A stretch of 21,385 nucleotides of DNA from Chthonomonas sp. UBA6659 (GCA_002455425.1 DKKT01000054.1:1-21385); one strand, 5' to 3'; positions 7,211 through 14,651 are shown, counted from the first letter of the stretch. Program-made: numbers and translations. Notes: generated by a model from the letters alone, not told the origin.

Positions 7211-7255
7211 ATGACGATGATCAAGCTCAAGACCGCCTCCGTCGCGAACGCCTAG
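7211..7255 (+). CDS. MicroORF of 14 codons, possible leader peptide
   Basis: The peptide reads MTMIKLKTASVANA. A perfect AGGAGG stands at 7202-7207, 3 nt from the first ATG but 9 nt from the second in-frame ATG (7217), so MIKLKTASVANA is the likelier product. Its stop codon lies in the loop of a 7-bp hairpin, GAACGCC (7246-7252) with GGCGTTC (7259-7265). That arrangement, a translated microORF ending within a hairpin upstream of another coding region, suggests a regulatory leader or a small peptide. It is too short for family recognition. The evidence is the ribosome binding site and location only. Confidence 0.4.
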   Translation: MTMIKLKTASVANA

Positions 7256-7297
7256 TACGGCGTTCCCCGACGGACCCCACTCCGTAGTCCCCCTACG
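7246..7297 (+). promoter_or_regulatory. Leader region with consecutive small hairpins
   Basis: Three stems occur in a row: GAACGCC/GGCGTTC (7246-7252, 7259-7265), ACGGA/TCCGT (7270-7274, 7281-7285) and CGTAG/CTACG (7283-7287, 7293-7297). The second and third overlap and are mutually exclusive, as in attenuator-type leaders. I do not recognise a known riboswitch. Confidence 0.3.
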
Positions 7298-7326
7298 TCC
7301 GCGCGTCACCGCGCCAGGAGGTCCCT

Positions 7327-7476
7327 ATGTCGAAGAACCTTTCCCGTATTCGCCGTGCCTTTGTGTCGTCTGAGGAAGCCCAGAAGGGTGTCAACCCGCC
7401 GACCCCCGCCAAAGAGCAAAACCCCGTTCGCCGCGATCTGCCGGTCAAGCCGGTGATGCGGCGCTTGCCCCGATAG
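7327..7476 (+). CDS. Small basic protein of 49 residues, unknown
   Basis: The ATG at 7327 follows a perfect AGGAGG at 7316-7321 with 5 nt spacing. The product begins MSKNLSRIRRAF and ends PVKPVMRRLPR; it is rich in Arg, Pro and Lys, with no hydrophobic segment and no cysteine, so it is probably soluble and largely disordered. Its stop (TAG, 7474-7476) overlaps the AGGAG (7475-7479) that serves the GNAT gene starting at 7488, so the two are almost certainly co-translated. It could be a nucleic-acid-binding or ribosome-associated peptide, or a substrate of the downstream acetyltransferase; none of these is shown by the sequence. I do not recognise a family. Existence is well supported by the start signals; function is open. 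Confidence 0.6.
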   Translation: MSKNLSRIRRAFVSSEEAQKGVNPPTPAKEQNPVRRDLPVKPVMRRLPR

Positions 7477-7487
7477 GAGTACCGTCT

Positions 7488-8483
7488 TTGATTACCGAAC
7501 CTTCGACATCGAATCATCAAACGTCGCCGACGCTTACGGTTCGGCCCGGCGATCGCTCCGATCGCGACTACGCCATTCGTGCCGCGGTCCGTAATGCCGC
7601 GATTCCGGCCCAGCCGGTCGACCCCGACCTGTTGCGCCGCGACGATGCCCTTTGGAATCCTGCCGACTGGCTACGGTTCTGGGTCGTCGAGCAGGACGGC
7701 CAGGGCGTGGGGACCAGCAGTGGCTACCGCGCGAGTTGGATTCGGGAGCCGGACGTCTTCGAGGTCCGGTTCCTGGCCCTTCCCGGCGCGCCGGAAGCTG
7801 TCGGTCGCCTCGCGCTTCACACTGCGCTCGAAGCCACCCTTGCCCAGAACCCTCGCAAAATCATGAGTTGGGTCATGAGTACGCACCCCGAGTATCGGGT
7901 ATGGCTTGAGGACGAAGGCTTCGTGATCGAGCAGACCCAGCGCTACACCCGGATCGACGTCGCCCACTTCGACACGTCGCCTTGGGAGGCCGAGCGCGCC
8001 CGGCTTGCCGGAGAGGGCATCGTCATTCGGACCCTTGCGGAATGGATGCCGGAAGAGCCGAATTGGCTCCAACTCGTGCGGGAGTTCGACGGCATCGTCC
8101 TGCCCGACGTCCCGGTTCCGGGAGGTCTCGATGCCCTGCCGCTCGAGTTCTATGAAAAGTGGACGAGCGACCCGGTGCTGTTCCAGCCTGAATCGCGGTT
8201 CCTGGCACTCGCGGACGGCAAGATCGTCGGCTGCACCAGCCTTTGGCACAACCCGGCTCGGGAAGGACATTGGGAGACCGGCCTGACGGGCGTTCACCCC
8301 GAGTTTCGACGACGGGGTCTGGCGATCGCCCTGAAGGGGATCGCGCTGTCGTGGGCCAAGGCAAACGGCTGTGCCGAAATCCACACCGACAACGCCGCCC
8401 AGAACCCGATGTATCAGCTCAACCTGCGACTCGGGTTCGTCGACACGTACGAGCTGTACGGGATGGTGAAGCCGATCGCGTGA
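7488..8483 (+). CDS. Tandem GNAT-family N-acetyltransferase
   Basis: The 331-residue product has the size of a two-domain GNAT protein. The C-terminal domain (about 165-331) shows the acetyl-CoA pyrophosphate-binding motif TGVHPEFRRRGLAIALK at 267-283, followed by the typical TDNAAQNPMYQLNLRLGF. The N-terminal half (about 15-160) is a degenerate GNAT copy (DRDYAIRAAVRNA, VRFLALPGAPEAVGRLAL) without a clear RxxGxG/A loop. It would transfer an acetyl group to an amine; the substrate is unknown. The start is TTG (7488-7490) with AGGAG at 7475-7479, 8 nt away, inside the stop of the preceding small ORF. Mycothiol-synthase-like and antibiotic-modifying proteins share this tandem layout, but nothing here points to either. 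A strong hairpin follows immediately. Confidence 0.88.
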   Translation: MITEPSTSNHQTSPTLTVRPGDRSDRDYAIRAAVRNAAIPAQPVDPDLLRRDDALWNPADWLRFWVVEQDGQGVGTSSGYRASWIREPDVFEVRFLALPGAPEAVGRLALHTALEATLAQNPRKIMSWVMSTHPEYRVWLEDEGFVIEQTQRYTRIDVAHFDTSPWEAERARLAGEGIVIRTLAEWMPEEPNWLQLVREFDGIVLPDVPVPGGLDALPLEFYEKWTSDPVLFQPESRFLALADGKIVGCTSLWHNPAREGHWETGLTGVHPEFRRRGLAIALKGIALSWAKANGCAEIHTDNAAQNPMYQLNLRLGFVDTYELYGMVKPIA

Positions 8484-8510
8484 CTCAGGGAGCCCGCAGG
8501 GCTCCCTGAG
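8484..8510. terminator. Bidirectional hairpin terminator between convergent genes
   Basis: CTCAGGGAGCCC (8484-8495) and GGGCTCCCTGAG (8499-8510) form a perfect 12-bp stem around a 3-nt loop. It starts one base after the GNAT stop and ends 4 nt before the stop of the minus-strand gene at 8515, so it can serve both. There is no T-run on either side. Confidence 0.75.
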
Positions 8511-8514
8511 GGCC

Positions 8515-9927
8515 TCACGGTCGGCGTCTCCGGAGGACTCTTTCGAAGGCCAGGGCCGGACCCCAGTGGCCCTTGCGTCTGAGCCATCGGACGAGTCCGA
8601 TCGGATCGATCAGGCGAATCAGGCTGAACAGCACGAACGCCACTGCCGCAGCCCGGAAGACGATCCAGAAGAGGTCGAGATCGGCCGTCCCCGTCAGCTT
8701 CAGAACGAGGAGCACGATCAGGACCGGTAGCCAGAACGACGGACGCAAGAGATCCTTCGCCCCAAGGAGCCACGCCTGACGCCGGGACAAGGTTCGCTCC
8801 GGAACCTGGACGATCGCCCCCCGCGATTCGAGGGCTCGGCGGATGGCAGACACCTTCGTGCGGCGTCCGCCGAAGACGGCCGTCGCGGTTCCGGCGACCA
8901 GCCCGAATCCGACCGTCAGAGTGAGAACGAGGGCGCCCATCGAGGGCAACGTCACCGACCACGTTTCCGCGAGCCAGCGGGCAACGGCGGTGTAGGCCTT
9001 GAAGAGGTTGTCCCCGACCAACACGTATTGGATGAGAATCCCCTGCGCACCGGCCCACCCTCCGACAAGGAAGCCGGCAAGGAAGAGGCCGGCCCGGCCG
9101 ATGCCGAGGAACCGAGTCACGACCGAGAAGAGAATGCCCTGGACCGAGATCGCGAGCATAGGGCCGAGTCGGCTCCCGGTCGGCGAAAGGGCCTTGAGGC
9201 CGGCGGCGATGAACGGGACCCAGACCACTCGTTCGCGACGGGCGAGTCCTCCGACCACTGCCGCGAGGACCACGGACTGGGTCGTGGACATGACGAGTCC
9301 GGTCAAGGGGAACTTGACGCCGTGGAGGGCTGACCCCACCGACATTTCGATTCCACCCGAGCCGGCTCCGTAGAGCCCGACGCGCTGCCAGTCGTCAAGG
9401 GCGGCGTACGCGTCTTGAAGCTGCGCCATGGCGTCCGGACTGGACGCGTCGATCACCACATCGAACGGTCGTCCCAACTGCTCCTCGATCGCCTCTTGCG
9501 TTCCGGACCGGATGGCGAGCACCAGGCATGCCGGGTCGGCTGCAATCACCGTCGGCAGAACGGGGGCATGGCCGAGCCCCTGAGCCTCGCGTTTGCCTAA
9601 CTCATCCAGAAGCACGATGTCGGCGATCGTTCCGGGGTTGAGGGAATCGGCCCACTCGCGAACACGGGCTTCGGCTTCGGGGTCGAATGCATAGAGATAC
9701 CGATCCGCGGGCGAGATCGCCTGTCGGTGAGCGTAGGGGGTCCTCGCCCCGGTGGAAGGCCAAAACAAGACGTAGTCCTGGGCGCCCTTGTCCGGGACGT
9801 CTCGCCCCTCCGCGAAGGCGACGAACCCATCGACGCGCCGCCCACGTTCGACCGCCCACGCGGCGAACCCGGCAAGCAAGGTCGTCTTGCCCGACCCGAC
9901 TGGGCCGGTGGCGGCGATCAGGAGCAC
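8515..9927 (-). CDS. THEP1-like NTPase fused to a multi-pass membrane domain
   Basis: Residues 1-170 form a P-loop NTPase of the THEP1 (nucleoside-triphosphatase) type: Walker A GPVGSGKT at 8-15, the strand VDGFVAFAEGRDV, and the family's Walker B VLLDELGK at 105-112 followed by GLG. After a short linker the remaining 280 residues are strongly hydrophobic, with about six or seven predicted membrane segments (roughly 207-228, 234-246, 256-272, 278-296, 328-350, 397-411, 418-440) and Gly/Pro-rich turns such as SPTGSRLGPMLAISVQG, which recall small-molecule transporter subunits (possibly ECF S-component-like). THEP1 proteins are normally stand-alone soluble enzymes of about 170-190 residues, so the fusion is unusual. 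ATG at 9927 is taken as the start because Walker A follows at the normal distance. The NTPase is confident; the membrane part is unassigned. Confidence 0.8.
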   Translation of the reverse strand: MLLIAATGPVGSGKTTLLAGFAAWAVERGRRVDGFVAFAEGRDVPDKGAQDYVLFWPSTGARTPYAHRQAISPADRYLYAFDPEAEARVREWADSLNPGTIADIVLLDELGKREAQGLGHAPVLPTVIAADPACLVLAIRSGTQEAIEEQLGRPFDVVIDASSPDAMAQLQDAYAALDDWQRVGLYGAGSGGIEMSVGSALHGVKFPLTGLVMSTTQSVVLAAVVGGLARRERVVWVPFIAAGLKALSPTGSRLGPMLAISVQGILFSVVTRFLGIGRAGLFLAGFLVGGWAGAQGILIQYVLVGDNLFKAYTAVARWLAETWSVTLPSMGALVLTLTVGFGLVAGTATAVFGGRRTKVSAIRRALESRGAIVQVPERTLSRRQAWLLGAKDLLRPSFWLPVLIVLLVLKLTGTADLDLFWIVFRAAAVAFVLFSLIRLIDPIGLVRWLRRKGHWGPALAFERVLRRRRP

Positions 9928-9983
9928 GTCACGAGCCTACCTGCGCCAGCGGAGGTTGGGTGGATTCGGCCAACATCCGACCG

Positions 9984-10961
9984 ATGAGCTTCCATGTGTT
10001 CGGAATGTGCAACGCCCTCTACGACCTCCAGGCCGAGGTGGACGACTCGGTTCTCGCCGAGGTCGGCTTCGCCAAAGGGGGAATGTTCCTGATCGACGAA
10101 GAGACCCAGCGCGGGATCGTCTCGAAGATCTACACCCACATCGTCCACAGCGAAGCCGGTGGTTCGGGGGCGAATACGATGCTCGGGATCGCCTTGCTTG
10201 GCGGCAAGGCAGCGTACACGAGCCGGGTGGGCCCTGACGAGCATGGGATCCTGTATCGGGAATCGCTCGCCGGAAAAGGCGTCCATCCCTTTCTTGGGGT
10301 CGGACACGGCGATACCGGGATCTCGCTGATTCTGGTCACGCCCGATGCCCAGCGGACGATGCTCACGTTCCTCGGCGAGGCGCAAGGCCTCACCGTCGAC
10401 GACGTCGACGAAGCTGCGCTGCGTCAGAGCCAGTACCTGTACGTTACGGGCTATCTCTGGGACACCGACAACCAGAAGGAGGCCGTCCTCAAGGCGATGC
10501 GGATCGCGAATGAAGCCGGGGTGAAGGTCGTGCTCAGCCTCAGCGATCCGTTCTGCGTCGACCGGCACAAACACGACTTTCTGGAGTTGCTCCGCAACCA
10601 TGTCGACGTCGTGTTCGGCAACCGTGAAGAGGCTCAGCGCCTCACCGACTGCGATGACGCCCATGATGCCGCGGAGGCGCTGGGCTCCTTCTGCGACATC
10701 GCCGTGGTGACGATGGAGCATCATGGCTCGCTGATCTACACCGGTGGCGACATGCACGAAATCCCCGCGTTTCCGGTTCAAGCCGTCGATACGACCGGGG
10801 CGGGCGACATGTATGCGGCCGGTTTGCTCTACGGCTTGACCCACGGTTACGATCCTGCGACCTCGGGACGGATCGGCAGTTACGGTGCGGCTCAGGTCGT
10901 GGCCAAGCTCGGTCCACGACTCGACCACCTCGATCTCGCCACCGCTCTGGGTAACGTCTAG
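9984..10961 (+). CDS. PfkB-family sugar kinase, adenosine kinase-like
   Basis: This 325-residue protein phosphorylates a sugar or nucleoside using ATP. It carries both PfkB signatures: GGSGANTMLGIALLGG from residue 59, and DTTGAGDMYAAGLLYG from 269, where the aspartate of GAGD is the catalytic base. The opening MSFHVFGMCNALYDLQAEVD matches adenosine-kinase-like proteins (a G-NA-D-start), favouring adenosine or a related ribonucleoside. The start is uncertain: ATG 9984 fits homologues but has no ribosome binding site, whereas the in-frame GTG at 9960 has GGAGG at 9951-9955 (4 nt spacing) and would add 8 residues. It is divergent from the NTPase-membrane gene, and its stop shares the CTAG at 10958-10961 with the convergent DUF4190 gene. 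Likely cytoplasmic, in purine salvage. Confidence 0.9.
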   Translation: MSFHVFGMCNALYDLQAEVDDSVLAEVGFAKGGMFLIDEETQRGIVSKIYTHIVHSEAGGSGANTMLGIALLGGKAAYTSRVGPDEHGILYRESLAGKGVHPFLGVGHGDTGISLILVTPDAQRTMLTFLGEAQGLTVDDVDEAALRQSQYLYVTGYLWDTDNQKEAVLKAMRIANEAGVKVVLSLSDPFCVDRHKHDFLELLRNHVDVVFGNREEAQRLTDCDDAHDAAEALGSFCDIAVVTMEHHGSLIYTGGDMHEIPAFPVQAVDTTGAGDMYAAGLLYGLTHGYDPATSGRIGSYGAAQVVAKLGPRLDHLDLATALGNV

Positions 10962-11323
10962 CTTCGCGACACGCTCGAGAACAAGAGGACGAGGTAGATG
11001 AGGTTGGTGGCGCCGGTAATCGCGCCGAGCACAATCCCGACGATCGCGTGGGCTTTGCCGGGCATCTCGGGATTCTCCCGGCAAGCTCTCAGACCGCGAA
11101 TCCCGAGGAACACCGCGATCGGTCCGAGAACCAGCGCCACACATGGGATCAGCGAGAAGACCCCGGTGTAGTAGGCGGCGAGTGCCATCGCGTTCTTGGT
11201 TGGGATGAGCGTTTGCATGCCACTCGACGGGGATCCCGAGTTCTGAGGTGGCCGTGCGTAGCCGGCGAACCTCGGGTCTTGCGGCGGCGGTCCGGATTCG
11301 ATCTTCTGTTGCTCGTCAGACAT
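10958..11323 (-). CDS. DUF4190-type small membrane protein
   Basis: The 121-residue protein has a polar, Pro-rich N-terminal tail (MSDEQQKIESGPPPQDPRF) followed by two membrane segments: about 47-72 (ALAAYYTGVFSLIPCVALVL then GPIAVFLGIRG) and about 90-115 (AHAIVGIVLGAITGATNLIY). The short Arg-containing loop between them and the phrase LGPIAVFLGIRGLR are characteristic of DUF4190. A longer frame begins at 11362, but the ATG at 11323 is preferred because AAGGAG lies at 11334-11339 with 10 nt spacing and the added residues are of random composition. The role is unknown; such proteins are integral membrane proteins, often with a disordered cytoplasmic tail. The stop codon overlaps that of the convergent kinase gene. 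Confidence 0.8.
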   Translation of the reverse strand: MSDEQQKIESGPPPQDPRFAGYARPPQNSGSPSSGMQTLIPTKNAMALAAYYTGVFSLIPCVALVLGPIAVFLGIRGLRACRENPEMPGKAHAIVGIVLGAITGATNLIYLVLLFSSVSRS

Positions 11324-11419
11324 CGATGTTCTGCTCCTTGGGTCGTCCCGACCCGTCCCCACATCCTACCAGTATCCTTGTGAACTCATGTCCAATTTTG
11401 CGCAACGGGGTCGGCACCG

Positions 11420-11710
11420 ATGTTCGTAGGCGTGATCGAGGCGCGATTGCGCCTGGCCGAGACGTTCTCGCTCAAAGACAAGCGTCAGATCGTCCGGGGC
11501 CTCATCGAGGCGGCTCGGCGGCGGTACCGAGCGTCGGTCTCCGAAGTCGACGACCACGATGAGTTACGAAGCGCGACGATCGGCGCGGCCATCGCGACCG
11601 GCAACGCGGTCGAGGCCCGCAGGATACTGGATGAACTCGAGACGTTCTTCGGCGAGCACCCTTCCGTGATCGCCGTGGATGCCTTGATCGAGGTGCTCTC
11701 GATCCCCTAG
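11420..11710 (+). CDS. ylxP: DUF503 family protein, YlxP-like
   Basis: The 96-residue protein fits DUF503 over its full length: the opening MFVGVIEARLRLAETFSLKD then KRQIVRGLIEAARRRYRASV, and SEVDDHDELRSATIGAAIA. Family members are small dimeric proteins of about 90-100 residues, usually found near nusA, infB and rbfA, and linked to ribosome assembly. Here that neighbourhood is absent. The start ATG at 11420 has only a weak ribosome binding site (ACGGGG upstream). The gene lies 12 nt upstream of the amine oxidase and probably forms an operon with it; there is no obvious functional link. The symbol is given by family resemblance only. Confidence 0.85.
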   Translation: MFVGVIEARLRLAETFSLKDKRQIVRGLIEAARRRYRASVSEVDDHDELRSATIGAAIATGNAVEARRILDELETFFGEHPSVIAVDALIEVLSIP

Positions 11711-11722
11711 AATCCGTAAGAA

Positions 11723-13087
11723 ATGGCGATGCACTCGAGACGTGATCTGCTGCGTTGGGCAGCCGCCCTCCCCCTTGCACCGTTCGCGGGGCGTCGACGC
11801 GCGCCGGCCCACGTCGTCGTCGTGGGGGCGGGGATCGCCGGTTTGGGTGCAGCTCGCGCTTTGGCCGACGCAGGGATTCAGGTGACCGTGATCGAGGCCC
11901 GAAATCGCCTGGGCGGTCGCATCCTGACCGACCGTTCACTGGGATTCCCCATCGACCTCGGCGCGGCCTGGATCCACGGAATCGAGAACAATCCGGTGGC
12001 GGATCTTGCCCTGAAGGCCAAGTTGCCGACTTTCGTCACCGATTATGGGTCGTTCGCCATCTACGATTCGGGCAAGCCCTTGTCGAACGACGTCGCGACC
12101 GAGGTCGACGCGGCATTCGCGGCGCTGTGGGAGGATGTGCTCCGGGCCAAAGAGGCGGCTCAGACCCGCGACACGCTCGAGCCGGCGTTCCTGGCCGCCG
12201 TCAAGAACACAGGCTTCGAGGGCGCGCGGAAGCGGGCGCTTGAAGCGACGATCGCCTCGGCGGTGGAGACCGAAGCGGGAGCCAATCTCTCCGCGCTCGG
12301 CTTGGCCGCCTTCGACGAGGACGTCGCCTTCGAGGGCGATGACTGGCTCTTGCCGCAGGGATATGCTGCGATCGTCGACGGGCTCGCCCAAGGGATCACC
12401 GTGCGGCTGAACGAACCGGTGAAGTCGATTGCGTACGACGACAAGGGGGTCGCGGTGACCACTGGCACCAGTCTGATTCGGGCGGATAAGGTGGTGGTCA
12501 CGATCCCCCTCGGTGTTCTGAAGAAGGGTGGCGTCACCTTTATCCCGACGTTGCCGGAGGCGACGCGCAAAGCGATCCAACAGTTGAACATGGGGATCCT
12601 CAACAAGGTCGCGATGATCTACGATCAGCGCTTCTGGCCGGAGGAGACCCATTCGTTCCTCCAAGCAAAGGAAAACCGCTCCGAGGTGATCGAGTTCTTC
12701 AATTTTGACGGGGTGGTCGGCCGGCCGGTTTTGGTTGCGCTCCTCGGCGGCAAGCTCGGGCGAGAGTTGGAATCGATAGGCCCGAAAGCGGTGCAGGACC
12801 TGGTGACGAACGAATTGCGCGCGATGTTCGGGACTTCCGTGACGACGCCGAAGCGGTTTGTCGGCACCCGCTGGCTGGGGGATCCGTGGAGTCGCGGATC
12901 GTACTCGCTGGTTCCTCCCGGGGCGACGATGGAGGCCTACGACGCGCTATCCGTGCCGGTCGCGGACCGGGTCTATCTTGCCGGCGAGCACACCCATCGC
13001 AAGCACCCAAGCACGGTACATGGGGCGCTGCTCTCGGGGCGACGTGCCGCCGCCCAGGTTCTCGGCAAAGGAGACGAAGAGTTCTAG
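11723..13087 (+). CDS. Tat-exported flavin-dependent amine oxidase
   Basis: This is a 454-residue FAD enzyme of the monoamine/polyamine oxidase superfamily. Residues 5-22 (SRRDLLRWAAALPLAPFA) form a twin-arginine signal, so the folded flavoprotein is likely exported. The dinucleotide-binding motif VVVGAGIAGLGAAR is at 32-45, with the ribose-binding acid E58 in VIEARNRLGGR, then DLGAAWIHG as in polyamine oxidases. Near the C-terminus, VYLAGEHTHRKHPSTVHGAL contacts the flavin and closes the domain. The enzyme would oxidise an amine using oxygen, giving an aldehyde or imine, hydrogen peroxide and a released amine; the substrate is unknown. Two in-frame ATGs (11723 and 11729) both lack a strong ribosome binding site. 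It follows the DUF503 gene after 12 nt and ends 6 nt before the convergent SRP RNA. Confidence 0.92.
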   Translation: MAMHSRRDLLRWAAALPLAPFAGRRRAPAHVVVVGAGIAGLGAARALADAGIQVTVIEARNRLGGRILTDRSLGFPIDLGAAWIHGIENNPVADLALKAKLPTFVTDYGSFAIYDSGKPLSNDVATEVDAAFAALWEDVLRAKEAAQTRDTLEPAFLAAVKNTGFEGARKRALEATIASAVETEAGANLSALGLAAFDEDVAFEGDDWLLPQGYAAIVDGLAQGITVRLNEPVKSIAYDDKGVAVTTGTSLIRADKVVVTIPLGVLKKGGVTFIPTLPEATRKAIQQLNMGILNKVAMIYDQRFWPEETHSFLQAKENRSEVIEFFNFDGVVGRPVLVALLGGKLGRELESIGPKAVQDLVTNELRAMFGTSVTTPKRFVGTRWLGDPWSRGSYSLVPPGATMEAYDALSVPVADRVYLAGEHTHRKHPSTVHGALLSGRRAAAQVLGKGDEEF

Positions 13088-13093
13088 ATCAGA

Positions 13094-13191
13094 GCGCCGG
13101 GAAGCATGCGTCGCACAGAGGTTCGACTTACCGTTGCTGCCTTCCGGTCCTGGCGGAGTTCACCGGCCTGCTGCCGCGCAGTTCCCGGCGC
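13094..13191 (-). ncRNA. ffs: Signal recognition particle RNA, small bacterial type (4.5S-like)
   Basis: On the minus strand the conserved SRP helix-8 core is present: GGTGAACTCCGCCAGGACC, the GGAA tetraloop (13145-13142) and AGGCAGCAACGGTAAG. These are the Ffh-binding symmetric and asymmetric loops. The ends are closed by a perfect 10-bp stem, GCGCCGGGAA (13191-13182 read 5' to 3') with TTCCCGGCGC (13103-13094). The resulting molecule of about 98 nt lacks an Alu domain, as expected for the small bacterial form. It binds Ffh to target proteins to the membrane. No promoter is obvious directly upstream, because the coding end of the TPR-like gene lies only 44 nt away, so it may be processed from that transcript. 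Confidence 0.95.
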
Positions 13192-13213
13192 CGTCGCCCA
13201 TCGCGACGGCGCC
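13187..13213 (-). terminator. Hairpin terminator of the ABC-TPR operon, overlapping ffs
   Basis: On the minus strand GGCGCCGTCGC and GCGACGGCGCC flank a 5-nt loop, a perfect 11-bp stem starting 22 nt past the stop codon at 13235. Its distal arm shares 13187-13191 with the 5' strand of SRP RNA, so it cannot coexist fully with the closing stem of ffs. No U-run follows. Confidence 0.6.
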
Positions 13214-13234
13214 AGGTGCTCGGCGCTCTGATCG

Positions 13235-14644
13235 TCAGTTTTCGCCGCCTCCCAACCTCTCGCCCTTGTTGAGCTTGGGCTCGAGCGGCTCGGAGAGCAT
13301 GCCTGGGGTGACCAAGATCTCATCCTCCGTACGCACGTTCCTGGGGGCGATGAAGTTCTTGGTTTGGACGATCGGGACCTTGTCGGCCCACTCGCCCCGA
13401 CGGAGGATCTGGTCGCGCGTCAACGTGAGTTGGGTGAAGACGACGCGGCTTCCCTCCCGAACGTCGGTTCGGAGGAAGTTCTTGTCCGTCATCCCCTCGC
13501 CGCTCCATCCGAACTTATCCTGGATGTGCGGCGGCGCGACCCGCGGATTGTAGTAGAACTCGATCGTGTACTCAGGTTGAAGGAACGAGTACATCGTCGG
13601 ATCCTTGCTCAAGTCGAGCTTGCGGTTGAACCGCTGGTTCCGAACGAAAAGCTCGTCTTGCGCCCAGGTCCGGTCGCGTGGGGGATCGAGCGAAACCGTA
13701 TCGGTCTTGTCCCAGAGCATCCCCCCGGGGATCGCGTCGGGGTAATCGGAGTCGCGGAGGATGAACCGAACACGAGTCCCGACCGGACGGACGCCCCAGA
13801 AGCCTTCGACCCGGATCACCCGCGCTTCTTCGACGGTGACACGGGCGCTGAACTGCACGTCGAAGGGCGGCTTCGTATCGTAGCTCCCCTGGTCGAAGGT
13901 CCCCTCCTGCTCGGCCAGCCAGCCGCGCTGGATCATGCGGATGAGGGTGTTATCGGCGTTCTTCTCGAGGGTTTCCTTGTTCTGGAAGTGGGAATAGATC
14001 TGTTCCTTCTTGAGCAGTGCATCGGACTCGTTGTAGAGTCGCAGATAGGTCTCGAGGGCCTTATCCGGCTGCCCGTTGCGCTGATACGCCATCCCGAGGA
14101 CGTTCTTGCGCGCCTGCTGCATGTCTTTCTTTTCTTGGGCTTGGAGAAACCAGTCGACGGCCTTGGGGAAGTCGTCCTGGACCTTGTGGTACCACATCCA
14201 GCCGGTCTCGAAGAACATCTCGTAGGTGTAGTCGTTCTTCGTCGCGCCTTCCTTGCCCAAGGCAAGGGCCGACGGAATGTAGCGCCGGTCGGAGCGCTGC
14301 TCCTCGTCCGTGAAGTTGTAGCCGATGTGCCACATCCCGGTCGAGTACACGTCGATCTGCTTGGGGTCGAGTAGCGTCACGAGGCGGATGATCGGGAGGA
14401 TCGCGTCGTAATTTCCGGTCTCGAAGAACCGGTCGGCCTGGACCCATAGGATGCCGGCGATCAGTTCGCGGAATCCGGCAAGGGCAAAGAGGAGCTGGTC
14501 GGGTCCCAGTTGCCCGTCGATGCCCTCAGCACGGGGCTTGTAGTTCTTGCTCCACTGGGGCAGGATGACGCCTGACGACATCAAGCCTTGGCCTACGGCC
14601 AAGACCGCCATCGCTCCGATCAGCATACTCTTCGATTTCTTCAT
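13235..14644 (-). CDS. Membrane-anchored TPR-like protein linked to an ABC exporter
   Basis: The 469-residue product has an N-terminal membrane anchor or signal (SMLIGAMAVLAVGQGLMSSG, residues 6-25). About 50-230 is helical with tetratricopeptide-like units, for example AGILWVQADRFFETGNYDAI and LGMAYQRNGQPDKALETYLR. Residues of about 250-420 are rich in beta structure and aromatics (VEGFWGVRPVGTRVRFILRD). The ATG at 14644 is 7 nt after the permease stop, with GGAG just upstream inside the permease end, so it is the last gene of the ABC operon. It probably acts outside the membrane as a partner of the transporter. I do not recognise the C-terminal region. The operon link is seen; the role is inferred. 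Confidence 0.8.
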   Translation of the reverse strand: MKKSKSMLIGAMAVLAVGQGLMSSGVILPQWSKNYKPRAEGIDGQLGPDQLLFALAGFRELIAGILWVQADRFFETGNYDAILPIIRLVTLLDPKQIDVYSTGMWHIGYNFTDEEQRSDRRYIPSALALGKEGATKNDYTYEMFFETGWMWYHKVQDDFPKAVDWFLQAQEKKDMQQARKNVLGMAYQRNGQPDKALETYLRLYNESDALLKKEQIYSHFQNKETLEKNADNTLIRMIQRGWLAEQEGTFDQGSYDTKPPFDVQFSARVTVEEARVIRVEGFWGVRPVGTRVRFILRDSDYPDAIPGGMLWDKTDTVSLDPPRDRTWAQDELFVRNQRFNRKLDLSKDPTMYSFLQPEYTIEFYYNPRVAPPHIQDKFGWSGEGMTDKNFLRTDVREGSRVVFTQLTLTRDQILRRGEWADKVPIVQTKNFIAPRNVRTEDEILVTPGMLSEPLEPKLNKGERLGGGEN

Positions 14645-14651
14645 GACTCCG

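Noticed and set aside
9687..9983. Upstream extension of the sugar kinase
   Set aside because: It overlaps the start of the divergent NTPase gene and is Arg/Pro-rich; the kinase fold begins at 9984 (or 9960).
9918..11144. Open minus-strand frame of 408 codons
   Set aside because: Antisense to the PfkB kinase, which carries both family signatures.
11324..11362. Longer start for the DUF4190 gene
   Set aside because: The AAGGAG at 11334-11339 would lie inside the coding region, and the extra residues have no expected features.
13094..13191. Protein frames across the SRP RNA
   Set aside because: The conserved SRP core and closing stem explain the sequence; frames there (for example 12858-13553 +) are shadows.
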